Shown here: piece after piece, positions 1-9,810 of the stretch | Layout of the letters: every line of letters begins with the position of its first letter | How positions within the stretch are numbered: position 1 is the first letter of the stretch | NCBI RefSeq assembly: GCF_001428845.1 | Contig: NZ_LMIU01000001.1 | Coordinates: 620,984-684,983, forward strand | Length of the DNA stretch: 64,000 bases | Direction: 5' to 3' | From: Achromobacter sp. Root83 | GTDB lineage: Bacteria; Pseudomonadota; Gammaproteobacteria; Burkholderiales; Burkholderiaceae_B | Position numbers and translations under genes: made by a program | Notes under the pieces: model-generated | What the model saw: the letters and a program-made list of their open reading frames with translations, nothing else | The model's database searches: none | Told to the model about the DNA's origin: nothing

Positions 1-101
1 AAAATCGGACGGGTAGCCCCTTGTTGAACAAGCGCTCCGGGAAAACCCCTTAAACGGGTAAAATCCCATCTTTGCACCTCTCTCTATACGGCGCCCGCAT
101 C

Positions 102-3100
102 GTGTCCCTAGTTCAGCATCTGCCTGGTTCCTCCGTCCTGTCCTCCTTTCGACGTGATCGCCTTCTGGCGCAATTGAAGGACGCCGGCCTGCCGGTGGCC
201 GACATATCCGCCCGCTACGAGCACTTCGTCAGCACCGACGCCGCCCTGACGGCCGAACAGCAGCAACACCTGACCCAACTGCTGGACTACGGCACGCCCA
301 GCACGGCGGACGCCCCGGCCAAGAGCCTGTCGCTGCTGGTGATCCCGCGCCTGGGCACGATTTCCCCGTGGGCCAGCAAGGCCACCGATATCGCCCACAA
401 CTGCGGCCTGTCGTCGGTGCACCGCATCGAACGCGGCGTGCGCTACACCATCACGCCCGAGCGCGGCCTGTTGGGCACCAAGTCCTTCGACGACGCCATG
501 CTGGCCCGCGCGGCGGATTGCCTGCATGACCGCATGACGGAAACCGTGGTGGACGCCGGCTTCGACGGCCAGGCGCTGTTCCAGCCGCTGGCCGGCAAGC
601 CCATGCGTACCGTCGGCGTGCAGGCGCGCGGGGTGGATGCCCTGGCCGAAGCCAACGTCTCGCTGGGCCTGGCCCTGTCCGAAGACGAAATCGAATACCT
701 GGCCAAGTCCTTCACCGACCTGGGGCGCGACCCCACCGACGTCGAATTGATGATGTTCGCGCAGGCCAACAGCGAACACTGCCGCCACAAGATCTTCAAC
801 GCCGAATGGGTGATCGACGGCCAGGAACAGCCCAACACGCTGTTCGGCATGATCCGCGCCACGCACAAGGCGCAGCCCGAAGGCACCGTGGTCGCCTACT
901 CGGACAACGCCGCCATCATGGCAGGCGGCCCCGCGCAGCGCTTCCAGGCCGGCGTGCCGGGCGTCACCGGCGAGGGCGCGGAAGGCGCCAGGTACATCCG
1001 CCGCGACACCACCGTGCACACCCTCATGAAGGTGGAAACGCACAACCATCCGACCGCGATTGCTCCGTTCCCCGGCGCATCCACCGGCAACGGCGGTGAA
1101 ATCCGCGACGAAGGCGCCACCGGCCGCGGCTCCAAGCCCAAGGCTGGCCTGACGGGCTTCACCGTGTCGCACCTGCGTTTCGACGACGCGCTGCAGCCCT
1201 GGGAAGCCGATCACCACGGCCTGCCGGACCGCATCGCCACCCCGCTGTCCATCATGATCGACGGCCCCATCGGCGGCGCGGCGTTCAACAATGAATTCGG
1301 CCGGCCCAACCTGCTGGGCTATTTCCGTTCGTTCGAACAGACCGCCGGCGGCACGCGCTGGGGCTATCACAAGCCCATCATGATCGCGGGCGGCCTGGGC
1401 AGCATCGACGCGGGCCTCACGCACAAAGACGTGATTCCGCCCGGCGCATTGCTGATCCAGTTGGGCGGCCCGGGTTTCCGCATCGGCATGGGCGGCGGCG
1501 CGGCCTCCAGCATCAGCATGGGCAGCAACTCGGCCGAACTGGACTTTGATTCCGTCCAGCGCGGCAACCCCGAAATCGAACGCCGCGCCCAGGAAGTCAT
1601 CGACCGCTGCTGGCAGCAGGCCGAAAACAACCCCATCATCGCGATCCACGACGTGGGCGCGGGCGGTTTGTCCAACGCCTTCCCGGAACTGGTCAACGAC
1701 GCCGGCCGCGGCGCCATCTTCGACCTGAAGCGCGTGCCGCTCGAAGAATCGGGCCTGTCGCCCGCCGAAATTTGGAGCAATGAATCGCAGGAGCGCTATG
1801 TCCTGTCGATCCTCCCCAAGGACCTGGAACGCTTCGACGCCATCGCCCGGCGCGAACGCTGCCCCTACGCGGTGGTCGGCGTGGCCACCGAAGAGCGCCA
1901 GCTGCGCGTGGTGGACGGCGAAGGCCTGCCCGGCCTGGACACGATCCGCCCGCAGGGCGACGCCGAAGTGCGCCCCGTGGACGTGCCGATCGACGTGATC
2001 CTGGGCAAGCCGCCGCGCATGACGCGCGACGTCAAGCGCCTGCCCGGTGTATCCGGGCCGCTGGACCTGGCCGGTATCGACCTGACCGAAGCCGCCTACC
2101 GCGTGCTGCGCCACCCCACCGTGGCCAACAAGTCCTTCCTGATCACGATCGGCGACCGCACCGTTGGCGGCCTGTCCAGCCGTGACCAGATGGTTGGCCC
2201 GTGGCAGGTGCCGGTGGCCGACTGCGCCGTGACGCTGGCCGACTACGAAGGCTTCCGCGGCGAAGCCATGTCGATGGGCGAACGCACCCCCATCGCCATG
2301 CTCGACGCCCCGGCCTCGGGCCGCATGGCCGTCGCCGAAGCCCTGACCAACCTGGCCGCCGCCGACGTGGCGCGCCTGGAAGACATCAAGCTGTCGGCCA
2401 ACTGGATGGCCGCCTGCGGCGTGGCCGGGCAAGACGCCGCGCTGTATGACACCGTGTCCGCCGTCAGCGAACTGTGCCAGGCCACCGGCCTGTCCATCCC
2501 CGTGGGCAAGGATTCCCTGTCCATGAAGACGTCCTGGGAACAGGACGGCGAGCAGCGTCAGGTCGTGGCGCCGGTGTCGCTGGTCATCACGGCGTTCGCG
2601 CCCGTGGCCGACGTGCGCGCCAGCCTCACGCCGCAACTGCGCACCGACGCGGGCGACAGCGTCCTGATCCTGATCGACCTGGGCCGCGGCCGCCACCGCA
2701 TGGGCGGTTCCATCCTGGCGCAGACCTACAACCAGGTCGGCGAGACCGTGCCGGACATCGACGCGCCGCAAGACCTGCGCGCGTTCTTCATCACCATCCG
2801 CACGCTGGCCGAAGTCGGCACCATCCTGTCCTACCATGACCGCTCCGACGGCGGCCTGTTCGCCACCTTGACCGAAATGGCCTTCGCCGGCCGCACCGGC
2901 ATCTCGGTGAACCTGGACATGCTGACCTTCGATCCGCAATCGGCCGATTGGGGCGACTACAAGATCCGCCCCGAACAGGTGGCCGTGCAGCGCGACGAAC
3001 TGACGCTCAAGGCGCTGTTCACCGAAGAAGCGGGCGCCGTGATCCAGGTGCCGGCCTCGCAGCGCGACGCCGTCATGCAGGTGCTGCGCGGCGCGGGCCT

Positions 3101-4151
3101 GTCGGCCCATTCGCACGTCATCGGCGGCCTGAACGGCGCCGACGAAGTCGAGTTCTACCGCGACGGCAAGAAGATCTGGGGCCAGCCGCGCGCCGACCTC
3201 GGCCGCGCCTGGTCCGAAGTGTCCTACCGCATCATGTCGCGCCGTGACAACCCCGCTTGCGCCCAGGCCGAGCTGGATGTCTGGAACGACACGAAGGATC
3301 CGGGCATGAGCCCGAACGTGTCCTTCGATCCTCAGGAAGACGTGGCCGCGCCGTTCCTCAACCTGGCCAAGCGCCCGCGCGTGGCGATCCTGCGCGAACA
3401 GGGCTGCAACAGCCAGGTCGAAATGGCCTGGGCCTTCGATACCTCGGGCTTCGAGGCCATCGACGTCCACATGACCGATCTGCTGTCCGGCCGCGTGGAC
3501 CTGGCGCAAGTGCAGGGCCTGGTCGCGGTCGGCGGCTTCAGCTACGGCGACGTGCTGGGCGCGGGCGAAGGCTGGGCGCGCACCATCCGCTTCAACAGCA
3601 AGCTGTCGGATCAGTTCGCGGCCTATTTCGCGCGCCCCGACACCTTCGCGCTGGGGGTGTGCAACGGCTGCCAGATGATGGCGGCCCTGGCGCCGATGAT
3701 CCCGGGCGCCGAACACTGGCCGCGCTTTACGCGCAACCAGTCGGAAAAGTACGAGGCGCGTCTGTCCATGCTGGAAGTGGCCAAGTCGCCGTCGATCTTC
3801 TTCGCCGGCATGGAAGGCGCCCGCGTGCCGGTGGCCGTGGCCCACGGCGAAGGTTTTGCCGACTTCTCGCAGCAGGGCGACGCCAGCCGCGTGCTGACCG
3901 CCGCGCGCTTCATCGACAACAACGGACAGGCGACCGAGGCCTATCCGTTCAACCCGAACGGCAGCCCGGGCGGCCTCACGTCCGTCACCACCGCCGACGG
4001 CCGCTTCACCGTCATGATGCCGCACCCGGAACGCGTGACCCGCAACGTCATGATGTCGTGGGCGCCCGAGAAATGGGGCAATGCCGACACGGGCGGCGCG
4101 TACAGCCCGTGGATGCGCATCTTCCGCAACGCTCGCGTCTGGCTGAAGTAA
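102..4151 (+). CDS. purL: Phosphoribosylformylglycinamidine synthase (FGAM synthase)
   Basis: Fourth step of de novo purine synthesis in the cytosol: ATP- and glutamine-dependent conversion of FGAR to FGAM. The roughly 1350-residue chain is the large single-polypeptide form usual in Proteobacteria. An N-terminal FGAR-AT domain is followed by tandem AIRS-type synthetase halves; the motif [14 protein letters not shown] lies near residues 224-237. A C-terminal glutamine amidotransferase carries the nucleophile in GVCNGCQMM (Cys about 1187). The start is uncertain. The frame also opens at TTG 72, but GTG 102 gives the usual short leader before the conserved [10 protein letters not shown] segment. 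Neither start has a clear Shine-Dalgarno. The gene stands alone and is followed by a terminator. Identification is very secure. Confidence 0.97.
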   Translation: MSLVQHLPGSSVLSSFRRDRLLAQLKDAGLPVADISARYEHFVSTDAALTAEQQQHLTQLLDYGTPSTADAPAKSLSLLVIPRLGTISPWASKATDIAHNCGLSSVHRIERGVRYTITPERGLLGTKSFDDAMLARAADCLHDRMTETVVDAGFDGQALFQPLAGKPMRTVGVQARGVDALAEANVSLGLALSEDEIEYLAKSFTDLGRDPTDVELMMFAQANSEHCRHKIFNAEWVIDGQEQPNTLFGMIRATHKAQPEGTVVAYSDNAAIMAGGPAQRFQAGVPGVTGEGAEGARYIRRDTTVHTLMKVETHNHPTAIAPFPGASTGNGGEIRDEGATGRGSKPKAGLTGFTVSHLRFDDALQPWEADHHGLPDRIATPLSIMIDGPIGGAAFNNEFGRPNLLGYFRSFEQTAGGTRWGYHKPIMIAGGLGSIDAGLTHKDVIPPGALLIQLGGPGFRIGMGGGAASSISMGSNSAELDFDSVQRGNPEIERRAQEVIDRCWQQAENNPIIAIHDVGAGGLSNAFPELVNDAGRGAIFDLKRVPLEESGLSPAEIWSNESQERYVLSILPKDLERFDAIARRERCPYAVVGVATEERQLRVVDGEGLPGLDTIRPQGDAEVRPVDVPIDVILGKPPRMTRDVKRLPGVSGPLDLAGIDLTEAAYRVLRHPTVANKSFLITIGDRTVGGLSSRDQMVGPWQVPVADCAVTLADYEGFRGEAMSMGERTPIAMLDAPASGRMAVAEALTNLAAADVARLEDIKLSANWMAACGVAGQDAALYDTVSAVSELCQATGLSIPVGKDSLSMKTSWEQDGEQRQVVAPVSLVITAFAPVADVRASLTPQLRTDAGDSVLILIDLGRGRHRMGGSILAQTYNQVGETVPDIDAPQDLRAFFITIRTLAEVGTILSYHDRSDGGLFATLTEMAFAGRTGISVNLDMLTFDPQSADWGDYKIRPEQVAVQRDELTLKALFTEEAGAVIQVPASQRDAVMQVLRGAGLSAHSHVIGGLNGADEVEFYRDGKKIWGQPRADLGRAWSEVSYRIMSRRDNPACAQAELDVWNDTKDPGMSPNVSFDPQEDVAAPFLNLAKRPRVAILREQGCNSQVEMAWAFDTSGFEAIDVHMTDLLSGRVDLAQVQGLVAVGGFSYGDVLGAGEGWARTIRFNSKLSDQFAAYFARPDTFALGVCNGCQMMAALAPMIPGAEHWPRFTRNQSEKYEARLSMLEVAKSPSIFFAGMEGARVPVAVAHGEGFADFSQQGDASRVLTAARFIDNNGQATEAYPFNPNGSPGGLTSVTTADGRFTVMMPHPERVTRNVMMSWAPEKWGNADTGGAYSPWMRIFRNARVWLK

Positions 4152-4196
4152 GACCGGCGTAGCCGCCGGGGATGGTTCCCCGGCGCATGCGCGACA

Positions 4197-4242
4197 CACC
4201 CCGCCGCCTGGGCATATCGCCCGGCCGGCGGGGTGTTTTCTT
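4197..4242 (+). terminator. Rho-independent terminator of purL
   Basis: A 10-bp perfect stem (CACCCCGCCG at 4197-4206 paired with CGGCGGGGTG at 4226-4235) is followed directly by TTTTCTTTG. It lies 45 bases after the purL stop and before the oppositely oriented LysR gene, so it ends purL transcription. Confidence 0.85.
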
Positions 4243-4257
4243 TGAAGGGCGTCCGGC

Positions 4258-5181
4258 TCAGGCTACCGGCCGAGGCGCGTTTCCATCCGTCTGAAATATC
4301 TTCCCGAAATCGCATTGCTCCTGAGCCAATGCCGCGATGGCAGGGATGAGGCTGCTACGCTGATCGCTGCGAAAGATCGCCGCGTATGCCGCAGGCGGCA
4401 GCGCGGGCGATACGGTCAAGACCTCGAGCGCGCCTGATTCGACCATGGGCTCCAGGAACTTCTTTGGCAGATAACTGATGCCCATGCCGGAAATCGTCAG
4501 CCCGATCAAGGCGACGAGGCTGTTGCTCAATACTTTGTTTTCCGGCTGCACGCCGATTGAGCGAAACCATCGGTTGTACAGCAGCCCGGTGCCGGAGCGC
4601 TCGTCCTGCGTAAGAAGCCGGTACTTCAGCAGATCTTCCACGCGGATGCGGCGCCGCGACACTACGCCAGGTTTGCACATCCAGGAATTGACGACCTGGC
4701 CCACGTGTTTGGAAATGAAGCGTTGGTCTTCGAATACGTCTGGAACGACCATCAGGTCGACCTGGTCCGCCATCAGCTTGTCGCGCAAGATTGCGCTGGT
4801 GTCGACATGGGGCTCGATGATCACGCGGGGATAGGCCGCCTGGATCGCGCTGATCAGGCGCGGCAGCCATGTCATCGCGGTGAGCTCGGTCACGCCGATC
4901 CGGACATGGCGTTCCACCACCTCTGGCCTTTGGAATTGTTCGACCGCAGCGTCCCGCTGGTCGAGCAGCCTTTTTGCCAGCAGGAACATCTCTTCGCCTT
5001 TCTCGGTCAGGCGGGCCGCGCGCAATGTGCGGTCAAAGAGGGGTGTTTCAAACAAGGCCTCCAGTTCCTGGATCCGCTTGGATACGGCCGATTGCGTCGT
5101 GTGCAGTCTTTTCGCTGCTTGCGCGAAGCCGCCGAGCTGGACTACCCAATAGATGGCCTCCAGTTGTTTGAAAGTGATCAT
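4258..5181 (-). CDS. LysR-family transcriptional regulator
   Basis: DNA-binding regulator of about 307 residues. The N-terminal winged helix-turn-helix is seen in FKQLEAIYWVVQLGGFAQAA followed by TTQSAVSKRIQELE (residues 4-45). A type 2 periplasmic-binding-protein-like effector domain follows. The frame opens at 5235, but the methionine at 5181 starts the canonical LysR N-terminus, so that start was chosen. It is transcribed away from the aconitase X operon that begins at 5379, the usual arrangement for a LysR activator of the adjacent pathway. By inference the inducer is the substrate or product of that pathway. Repeated ATCGTTTT half-sites between the two genes are candidate operators. Confidence 0.9.
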   Translation of the reverse strand: MITFKQLEAIYWVVQLGGFAQAAKRLHTTQSAVSKRIQELEALFETPLFDRTLRAARLTEKGEEMFLLAKRLLDQRDAAVEQFQRPEVVERHVRIGVTELTAMTWLPRLISAIQAAYPRVIIEPHVDTSAILRDKLMADQVDLMVVPDVFEDQRFISKHVGQVVNSWMCKPGVVSRRRIRVEDLLKYRLLTQDERSGTGLLYNRWFRSIGVQPENKVLSNSLVALIGLTISGMGISYLPKKFLEPMVESGALEVLTVSPALPPAAYAAIFRSDQRSSLIPAIAALAQEQCDFGKIFQTDGNAPRPVA

Positions 5182-5204
5182 GCGTACGCCCGTCTTCAAA
5201 AAAA

Positions 5205-5293
5205 GATCGTTTTTAAGAATCCAAAACGATTCCAATTTATCGCTTTTTTTGATTTAACGCTCACCTCAAAATTTGCCTTCACGAAATCGTTTT
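5205..5293. promoter_or_regulatory. Candidate LysR operator with three ATCGTTTT half-sites
   Basis: Between the LysR start and the aconitase X operon the octamer ATCGTTTT occurs at 5206-5213. Its complement AAAACGAT is at 5223-5230, forming an inverted repeat with a 9-bp centre. A third ATCGTTTT lies at 5286-5293. Spaced half-sites upstream of a divergently regulated gene are typical of LysR recognition and activation sites. Binding by the adjacent regulator is inferred. Confidence 0.5.
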
Positions 5294-5378
5294 GAGACGA
5301 GTCATGCGCGGCCCAGGCACTGCCGACGGGCGCTGCGCGCTACCAGGCCTCGATACTGGACTTAACGGAGATTGGCGT

Positions 5379-6620
5379 ATGTTCCTTACGGATGAAGAAA
5401 CAGGGATGCTGCATGGCAAGAGCGGCCCGGCCGTTCAGAAGGCCATGGAAATCCTGGTGGCGCTGGGCGAGAGCTTCGGCGCGGAAAAACTACTGCCCGT
5501 CAACAACGTTCATATGGCGGGATCGTCCGTGCTGGTGGCGGAAGAGGCCGGCACCCGATTTGTCGAAGACATCAGGAAGCAGGGCGGCACCTTCGTCACC
5601 CGCGTCACGACGAACCCGACCGCCGTGGATCCAGTGCAGTGGCGCGAGATCGGTATCCCCGAGTCGGACAGCGTGCTGCAGACGCGCCTGACCGATGCCT
5701 ATGCCGGGATGGGCGCGAACACCTGTAATACCTGCATCCCGTACCTGGTCGGCAACAGTCCGCGGTTTGGCGAACACATGGCCTGGGGCGAATCGTCAGC
5801 AGTAGTGTTCGCAAACTCGGTATGCGGCGCCCGAACCAACCGCGAGGGCGGCCCCAGCGCATTGGCCACGGCCCTGACGGGGCGCACCCCCGAGTATGGC
5901 TTTCACCTGAAGGAGAACCGCTACGGCAAACTTCTCATCAAGGTCGAAACGTCTCTTGATGACATGACTGATTTCGGAACGCTCGGCTACTTCGCGGGGC
6001 GAATCGCCGGGCAGGATACGCCCGTGTTCCAGGGAATCCGTTCGGATCCGACGCTGGAGGATCTGAAGGCGCTCAGCGCCGCGCTGGCCGCCTCCGGGGC
6101 CGTCAGCATGTTCCACGCAGTGGGTGTGACTCCCGAGGCTCCCACGCTGGAGGCGGCGTTCGGCGGCAAGGAACCGGAGAAGGTGCTTGTGTTCGACCAG
6201 GCAGAAAAGGAAAAGGCGGAGGCCGCGCTGAACAAGGAGCCGTCCGATCATGTGGATTGGATCCTGGTCGGCTGTCCCAACGCTTCCGTGCAGGAGATCC
6301 GCGAGGTCGCCGAGGCGCTGGAGGGCCAGCGCGTACATCCGGATGTGGCCCTATGGGTCACGACGGCCGGCGCGATGTACGCCATGGCCGAGCGCATGGG
6401 ATACATACAGACCATCAAGGACGCCGGTGGGACCGTGGTACGGGAAACCTGTCCATTCCTCGCTCGCAGCCGCGTGATTGCCCCCACCAAGGGCTATCGC
6501 ACCTTGACGACCAATTCGGCCAAGATGGCTTTCTATGCGCCAGGGCAGTTCGGCTTGCCGACTCACTACGGAAACCTGGACCGCGTCATGAAGGCCGCTG
6601 TCAGCGGCGTTTGGAGGTAA
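5379..6620 (+). CDS. Aconitase X large subunit (DUF521/AcnX catalytic domain)
   Basis: Large catalytic subunit of a bacterial aconitase X hydro-lyase, about 413 residues. The characterised bacterial relatives are cis-3-hydroxy-L-proline dehydratases; archaeal ones are phosphomevalonate dehydratases. Cysteine-containing TCNTCIPYLVG lies at residues 115-125, followed by GESSAVVFANSVCGARTNRE; these are conserved AcnX segments with likely Fe-S ligand cysteines. ATG 5379 was preferred over upstream in-frame starts because GGAG sits 8 bases before it. The small swivel subunit follows after 6 bases and a Bug gene after that. No pyrroline-2-carboxylate reductase or proline racemase lies nearby, so the hydroxyproline substrate is doubtful; another beta-hydroxy acid is possible. 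Confidence 0.88.
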   Translation: MFLTDEETGMLHGKSGPAVQKAMEILVALGESFGAEKLLPVNNVHMAGSSVLVAEEAGTRFVEDIRKQGGTFVTRVTTNPTAVDPVQWREIGIPESDSVLQTRLTDAYAGMGANTCNTCIPYLVGNSPRFGEHMAWGESSAVVFANSVCGARTNREGGPSALATALTGRTPEYGFHLKENRYGKLLIKVETSLDDMTDFGTLGYFAGRIAGQDTPVFQGIRSDPTLEDLKALSAALAASGAVSMFHAVGVTPEAPTLEAAFGGKEPEKVLVFDQAEKEKAEAALNKEPSDHVDWILVGCPNASVQEIREVAEALEGQRVHPDVALWVTTAGAMYAMAERMGYIQTIKDAGGTVVRETCPFLARSRVIAPTKGYRTLTTNSAKMAFYAPGQFGLPTHYGNLDRVMKAAVSGVWR

Positions 6621-6626
6621 GCAATC

Positions 6627-7091
6627 ATGGCAGCGGAACAGCTGGTTCTGAAGGGGCGCAAGATCGTCACGGGCAAGGCCCGCGGCGAAGCCGTGGTAAC
6701 GGCAGAAGCCATCAGCTTCAACGGGGGCGTGGACAACATGACGGGCGTCGTGACCGAGCCCGGGCATGAGCTCGAAGGGGTCGACATTTCGGGAAAGGTG
6801 CTGGTGTTCCTGACCGGAAAGGGCTCTACCGGCGGCTCATACAAGATCTACGACATGGTTTCGCGCGGTACCGCGCCCGTGGCGTTCATCCAGGTCACTC
6901 CGGAGCCGATAACCACGATAGGCGCAATCATCGGCAGCATTCCCGTGGTTGCCCACCTGGACCAGAACCCGACCCAGGCCATCGCGACCGGCGATTGGGT
7001 GGAGCTCGATGCCGACGCGGGGACCGTCGTGGTAACGCCCAGGGCGAGCGTGGCCGCGAGCCCGGGCCGAGATAGCGCCCGCTCTTCCTGA
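6627..7091 (+). CDS. Aconitase X small (swivel) subunit, DUF126
   Basis: Swivelling small subunit of about 154 residues, expected to close over the AcnX active site. The loop GKGSTGGSY at residues 64-72 resembles the conserved serine-containing loop of aconitase swivel domains, which binds a substrate carboxylate. It begins 6 bases after the large-subunit stop, so the two are probably translationally coupled and form a heterodimer. Many aconitase X enzymes are single fused chains; here they are split, as in other two-gene systems. The C-terminus after about residue 140 is low-complexity (Ala/Ser/Arg) and probably unstructured. Confidence 0.87.
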   Translation: MAAEQLVLKGRKIVTGKARGEAVVTAEAISFNGGVDNMTGVVTEPGHELEGVDISGKVLVFLTGKGSTGGSYKIYDMVSRGTAPVAFIQVTPEPITTIGAIIGSIPVVAHLDQNPTQAIATGDWVELDADAGTVVVTPRASVAASPGRDSARSS

Positions 7092-7232
7092 ATTCTCATC
7101 GCGCGCGTGGCGCGGCATGGCTATGCACGCGGTGCGTGCGCTCCTGCACAACCGAATTCCAGTTCCCCGGGCAGCCGCGCAGGCGACTCGGCGCCCCGTC
7201 ATGCAGCACATATTCCAAATAACGGAGACAAC

Positions 7233-8204
7233 ATGACCCCACGTATCATCCTCGGTCTTGCATTGGGCGCCTGTGTGAGCGCCAGCAGCCTTGCCGCAAC
7301 CGGCGACGATTGGCCCTCGCGCAAGCCGCTCACGCTGATCGTTCCATTTGCTGCCGGCGGAAGCACGGACGCCACGGCCCGGTTGTTGGCCGAGCAGCTC
7401 GCGAAGAATCTGAACCAGCAGGTGATCGTCGAGAACCGCGCGGGCGCCGGTAGCAACTTGGGTTCCACCGTGGCGGCCAAGGCGGCGCCCGACGGGTACA
7501 CGCTGTTGCTGGCGACCAGCACCAGCGCGACCAACGTAACCCTGTACAAAGATATGGGATACAACCTGCGCAAGGATCTTGTGCCGGTTTCGCAGGTAGC
7601 CGCGATTCCCAACGTGCTGACGATTAACAACGCAGTTCCGGCAAAGACGCTGGCGCAGTTCGTGGATTATGTGCAGAAGAAGTCTGCGCCCATCAACTAT
7701 GGTTCCGCCGGCAATGGCTCCGCCTCCCATCTTTCCGGCGCGCTGTTCAACGCCATGGCCAAGGGCGACATGGTCCATGTGGCGTACAAGGGGGGAGCCC
7801 CCGCGAACGTCGATCTGATGGGCGGTCAGGTCCAAGCCGTGTTCTCGCCGCTGGTGGAGGTGCTTCCGTATCTGGAAAGCGGCAAGCTTCGCGCCTTGGG
7901 CGTCACCACCAAGGACCGGGCCTCGCGCCTGCCGGATGTCCCTGCCGTGGCCGAGGCGCTGCCCGGCTTCGAGGTGTCGCTGTGGAACGGCGTGTTCGTT
8001 CCCGCGGGTACGCCCGATGTCATCGTTGACAAGCTTGCCGGCGCCATCAAGGCGGTGACGCAGGATCCGGGTTTTCGCAAGGTGCTGATGGACCAGGGAT
8101 CGACGCCGCGTAGCCAATCGCCCGCGGAGTTCCGGGTATTCCTGGATCAGGAGATAGACAAGTGGGCCACGCTGGTGAAGCTGTCCGGCGCTACTGTGGA
8201 TTGA
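7233..8204 (+). CDS. Bug/TctC-family periplasmic substrate-binding protein
   Basis: Secreted solute receptor of the tripartite tricarboxylate transporter (TTT) family, about 323 residues. A Sec signal peptide (MTPRIILGLALGACVSASSLAA) precedes the mature start at DDWPSRKP. The Bug hallmarks IVPFAAGGSTD and APDGYTLLLATS, and the second-lobe pattern NYGSAGNGSASHLSGALF, are present. ATG 7233 has GGAG 6 bases upstream; the upstream extension of the open frame lacks signal-peptide character. It follows the aconitase X pair by 141 bases and probably captures their substrate, presumably a small carboxylate. No TctA/TctB membrane genes are present in the window. Confidence 0.92.
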   Translation: MTPRIILGLALGACVSASSLAATGDDWPSRKPLTLIVPFAAGGSTDATARLLAEQLAKNLNQQVIVENRAGAGSNLGSTVAAKAAPDGYTLLLATSTSATNVTLYKDMGYNLRKDLVPVSQVAAIPNVLTINNAVPAKTLAQFVDYVQKKSAPINYGSAGNGSASHLSGALFNAMAKGDMVHVAYKGGAPANVDLMGGQVQAVFSPLVEVLPYLESGKLRALGVTTKDRASRLPDVPAVAEALPGFEVSLWNGVFVPAGTPDVIVDKLAGAIKAVTQDPGFRKVLMDQGSTPRSQSPAEFRVFLDQEIDKWATLVKLSGATVD

Positions 8205-8240
8205 TCTGTCCAGCACTTGCCGTCTTTCGTGGGTCCACCG

Positions 8241-8271
8241 GCCGGTAGCTGTTCAACCGGCAGCTACCGGC
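8241..8271. terminator. Hairpin between convergent Bug and RraA genes
   Basis: A perfect 11-bp inverted repeat (GCCGGTAGCTG at 8241-8251, CAGCTACCGGC at 8261-8271) with a 9-base loop lies between two convergently transcribed genes. There is no T-run on either side, so intrinsic termination is not certain. The location suggests a bidirectional end-of-transcript structure. Confidence 0.5.
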
Positions 8272-8299
8272 GAGTGGAAGCGGGTGTTCATGTCCCTTG

Positions 8300-8986
8300 T
8301 CACCCGGCCTTCCTTTGCAGCATGTGGTAACCCAGAGCGGCGCGCGCCTCGCGGATGGTGGCGCCCGGGCTGATGCGTTCGCGGATGGCGGCCTCGACGG
8401 TCTCGATCCGGCGAGCGGTATCGGCAACCTCGCGGGCGCGCTCACGCGGCACTACGACTACGCCGTTGGCATCGGCCACCACGATGTCGCGCGGCGCCAC
8501 GCGCACGGCGCCGACCGCCACGGTGGTGTTGACCGATTCGACCTGGACACGGTCCTTGCCGGTGCGCATGAATCGACCCGCGGTGAACATCGGGTAGTTG
8601 TCGCCCAGCGCCTTGCTCACGTCGCGGCAGACGCCGTCGATCACCGTGCCGGCGATACCGCGCAGGCCTGCATACTGCGTCATGATGTCGCCCCAGACCG
8701 TGCAGTCGGTGCGGCCATCGTTGTCGATCACGACCACGTCGCCCTCAGCCACGTCATCGATGAAGTCGCCCACGGTGCCCGCTGGAACCGTCGCGGGCAC
8801 ATACCTGACGGTGTAGGCAGGGCCGATCACGGGGCGGGTGTAGTTGGCCAGCGGCATGATGCCTTGGGCCTGGCCGTGCAGGCCCAGCTTGTCCATGGCA
8901 TCCGACACCCCGGCGGTGTCCAGTCCTTCAAAGAGTGAAACCAGTTCCTGGTCTTGCGCAGCGGCTTTCTGAGGGTTCGTCATCAT
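8300..8986 (-). CDS. RraA-fold protein, HMG/CHA aldolase-like
   Basis: A 228-residue member of the RraA/MenG-like family, which includes 4-hydroxy-4-methyl-2-oxoglutarate and 4-carboxy-4-hydroxy-2-oxoadipate aldolases as well as the RNase E inhibitor RraA. The aldolase signature is visible: WGD at 98-100, RG at 109-110 and the catalytic-type DGVCRD at 117-122, which supplies the arginine and aspartate used with a divalent metal to cleave or decarboxylate oxo acids to pyruvate. A putative AGGA site precedes the start. A second, divergent RraA-fold gene lies upstream on the same strand, so the pair is probably one operon controlled by the LysR gene at 9811. Exact substrate unknown. Confidence 0.85.
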   Translation of the reverse strand: MMTNPQKAAAQDQELVSLFEGLDTAGVSDAMDKLGLHGQAQGIMPLANYTRPVIGPAYTVRYVPATVPAGTVGDFIDDVAEGDVVVIDNDGRTDCTVWGDIMTQYAGLRGIAGTVIDGVCRDVSKALGDNYPMFTAGRFMRTGKDRVQVESVNTTVAVGAVRVAPRDIVVADANGVVVVPRERAREVADTARRIETVEAAIRERISPGATIREARAALGYHMLQRKAG

Positions 8987-9025
8987 ATGTTCCTGGTATG
9001 GGTGGGTGTTAATCGTGACGGCGGT

Positions 9026-9685
9026 TCAGCCGCGGCGGATGGCCTCGAATTCCTTGTCGTGCATCACTTCGGCGACGGAGCGGCCTGCGCGCACGGCGGC
9101 GACCATCCCGTCCTGACGTTGGGCGATGCGTTCTCCCAGATCCAGCACCTCTTCGATGCGAGCCGCGGATACGAACACCGCGCCGCAGCGGTCGGCGATG
9201 ACGAAATCGTCCTCCTGAACAGTCACGCCGGCCATCTGCACCGGCTTGCCCGAGTCGATCTGGACCACGCGATTGCGGGCGCTGATCATGGTCACGCCGC
9301 GCCCGTATACGGGATAGCCGATAGATTCGCTGCCTTCGATGTCGCGGCTTAATCCGTCGATCACCGAGCCTCGGACCTGTTTGGCGCGCGCGGCGTTGGC
9401 AAGGATGTCGCCCCAGCAGGAGATGCCGTCCGCGCCGCCGGCGATCACCAGCACGCGGTCATCGGACTGCACGGCATCGATGACTGGGGAGATCAGATGC
9501 ACCGACGGCTTGGCGTCGGCTTTGGGGCCGAGCTGGATGGTGCTGGCGCGGCCCACGATCTTGGGGCAGTCCCAAAGTGGCTGCAGTCCGTAGGTGGCCC
9601 CGGGCAGGCCCAGGAAGTCGAGGGCGTCGGACACGGTGTTGGTGTCCAGCGAGGCAAGGCGTTCAAGCACGGAGCGTTGGGACAT
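9026..9685 (-). CDS. Second RraA-fold protein, aldolase-like
   Basis: A 219-residue RraA-family protein from the start at 9685, chosen because AGGA lies about 9 bases upstream; the open frame extends ten residues further to 9715. The signature is complete: WGD (91-93), RG (105-106) and DGLSRD (110-115). Its sequence is clearly different from the neighbour at 8300, so this is an old paralogue rather than a recent duplication. It is separated from it by 39 bases and transcribed first. Two such enzymes side by side could act on successive intermediates or form a hetero-oligomer; both ideas are inference. Confidence 0.84.
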   Translation of the reverse strand: MSQRSVLERLASLDTNTVSDALDFLGLPGATYGLQPLWDCPKIVGRASTIQLGPKADAKPSVHLISPVIDAVQSDDRVLVIAGGADGISCWGDILANAARAKQVRGSVIDGLSRDIEGSESIGYPVYGRGVTMISARNRVVQIDSGKPVQMAGVTVQEDDFVIADRCGAVFVSAARIEEVLDLGERIAQRQDGMVAAVRAGRSVAEVMHDKEFEAIRRG

Positions 9686-9810
9686 GAGGTCGGTTCCTGA
9701 GAGAGTTGCTTGCATTATCGACAGGCGGTTCTGATAGATAAATTTCTATTAAGAGAACTCTGTGATACCGTTTTCGGATTAAAGGACGGCCCTCGCTGGA
9801 TGGATTTCGC

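Noticed and set aside
108-4199. A very long open frame antisense to purL
   Set aside because: High-GC codon bias leaves the antisense frame open; its translation is Arg/His/Gly-rich without family motifs, whereas the sense frame is unmistakably PurL.
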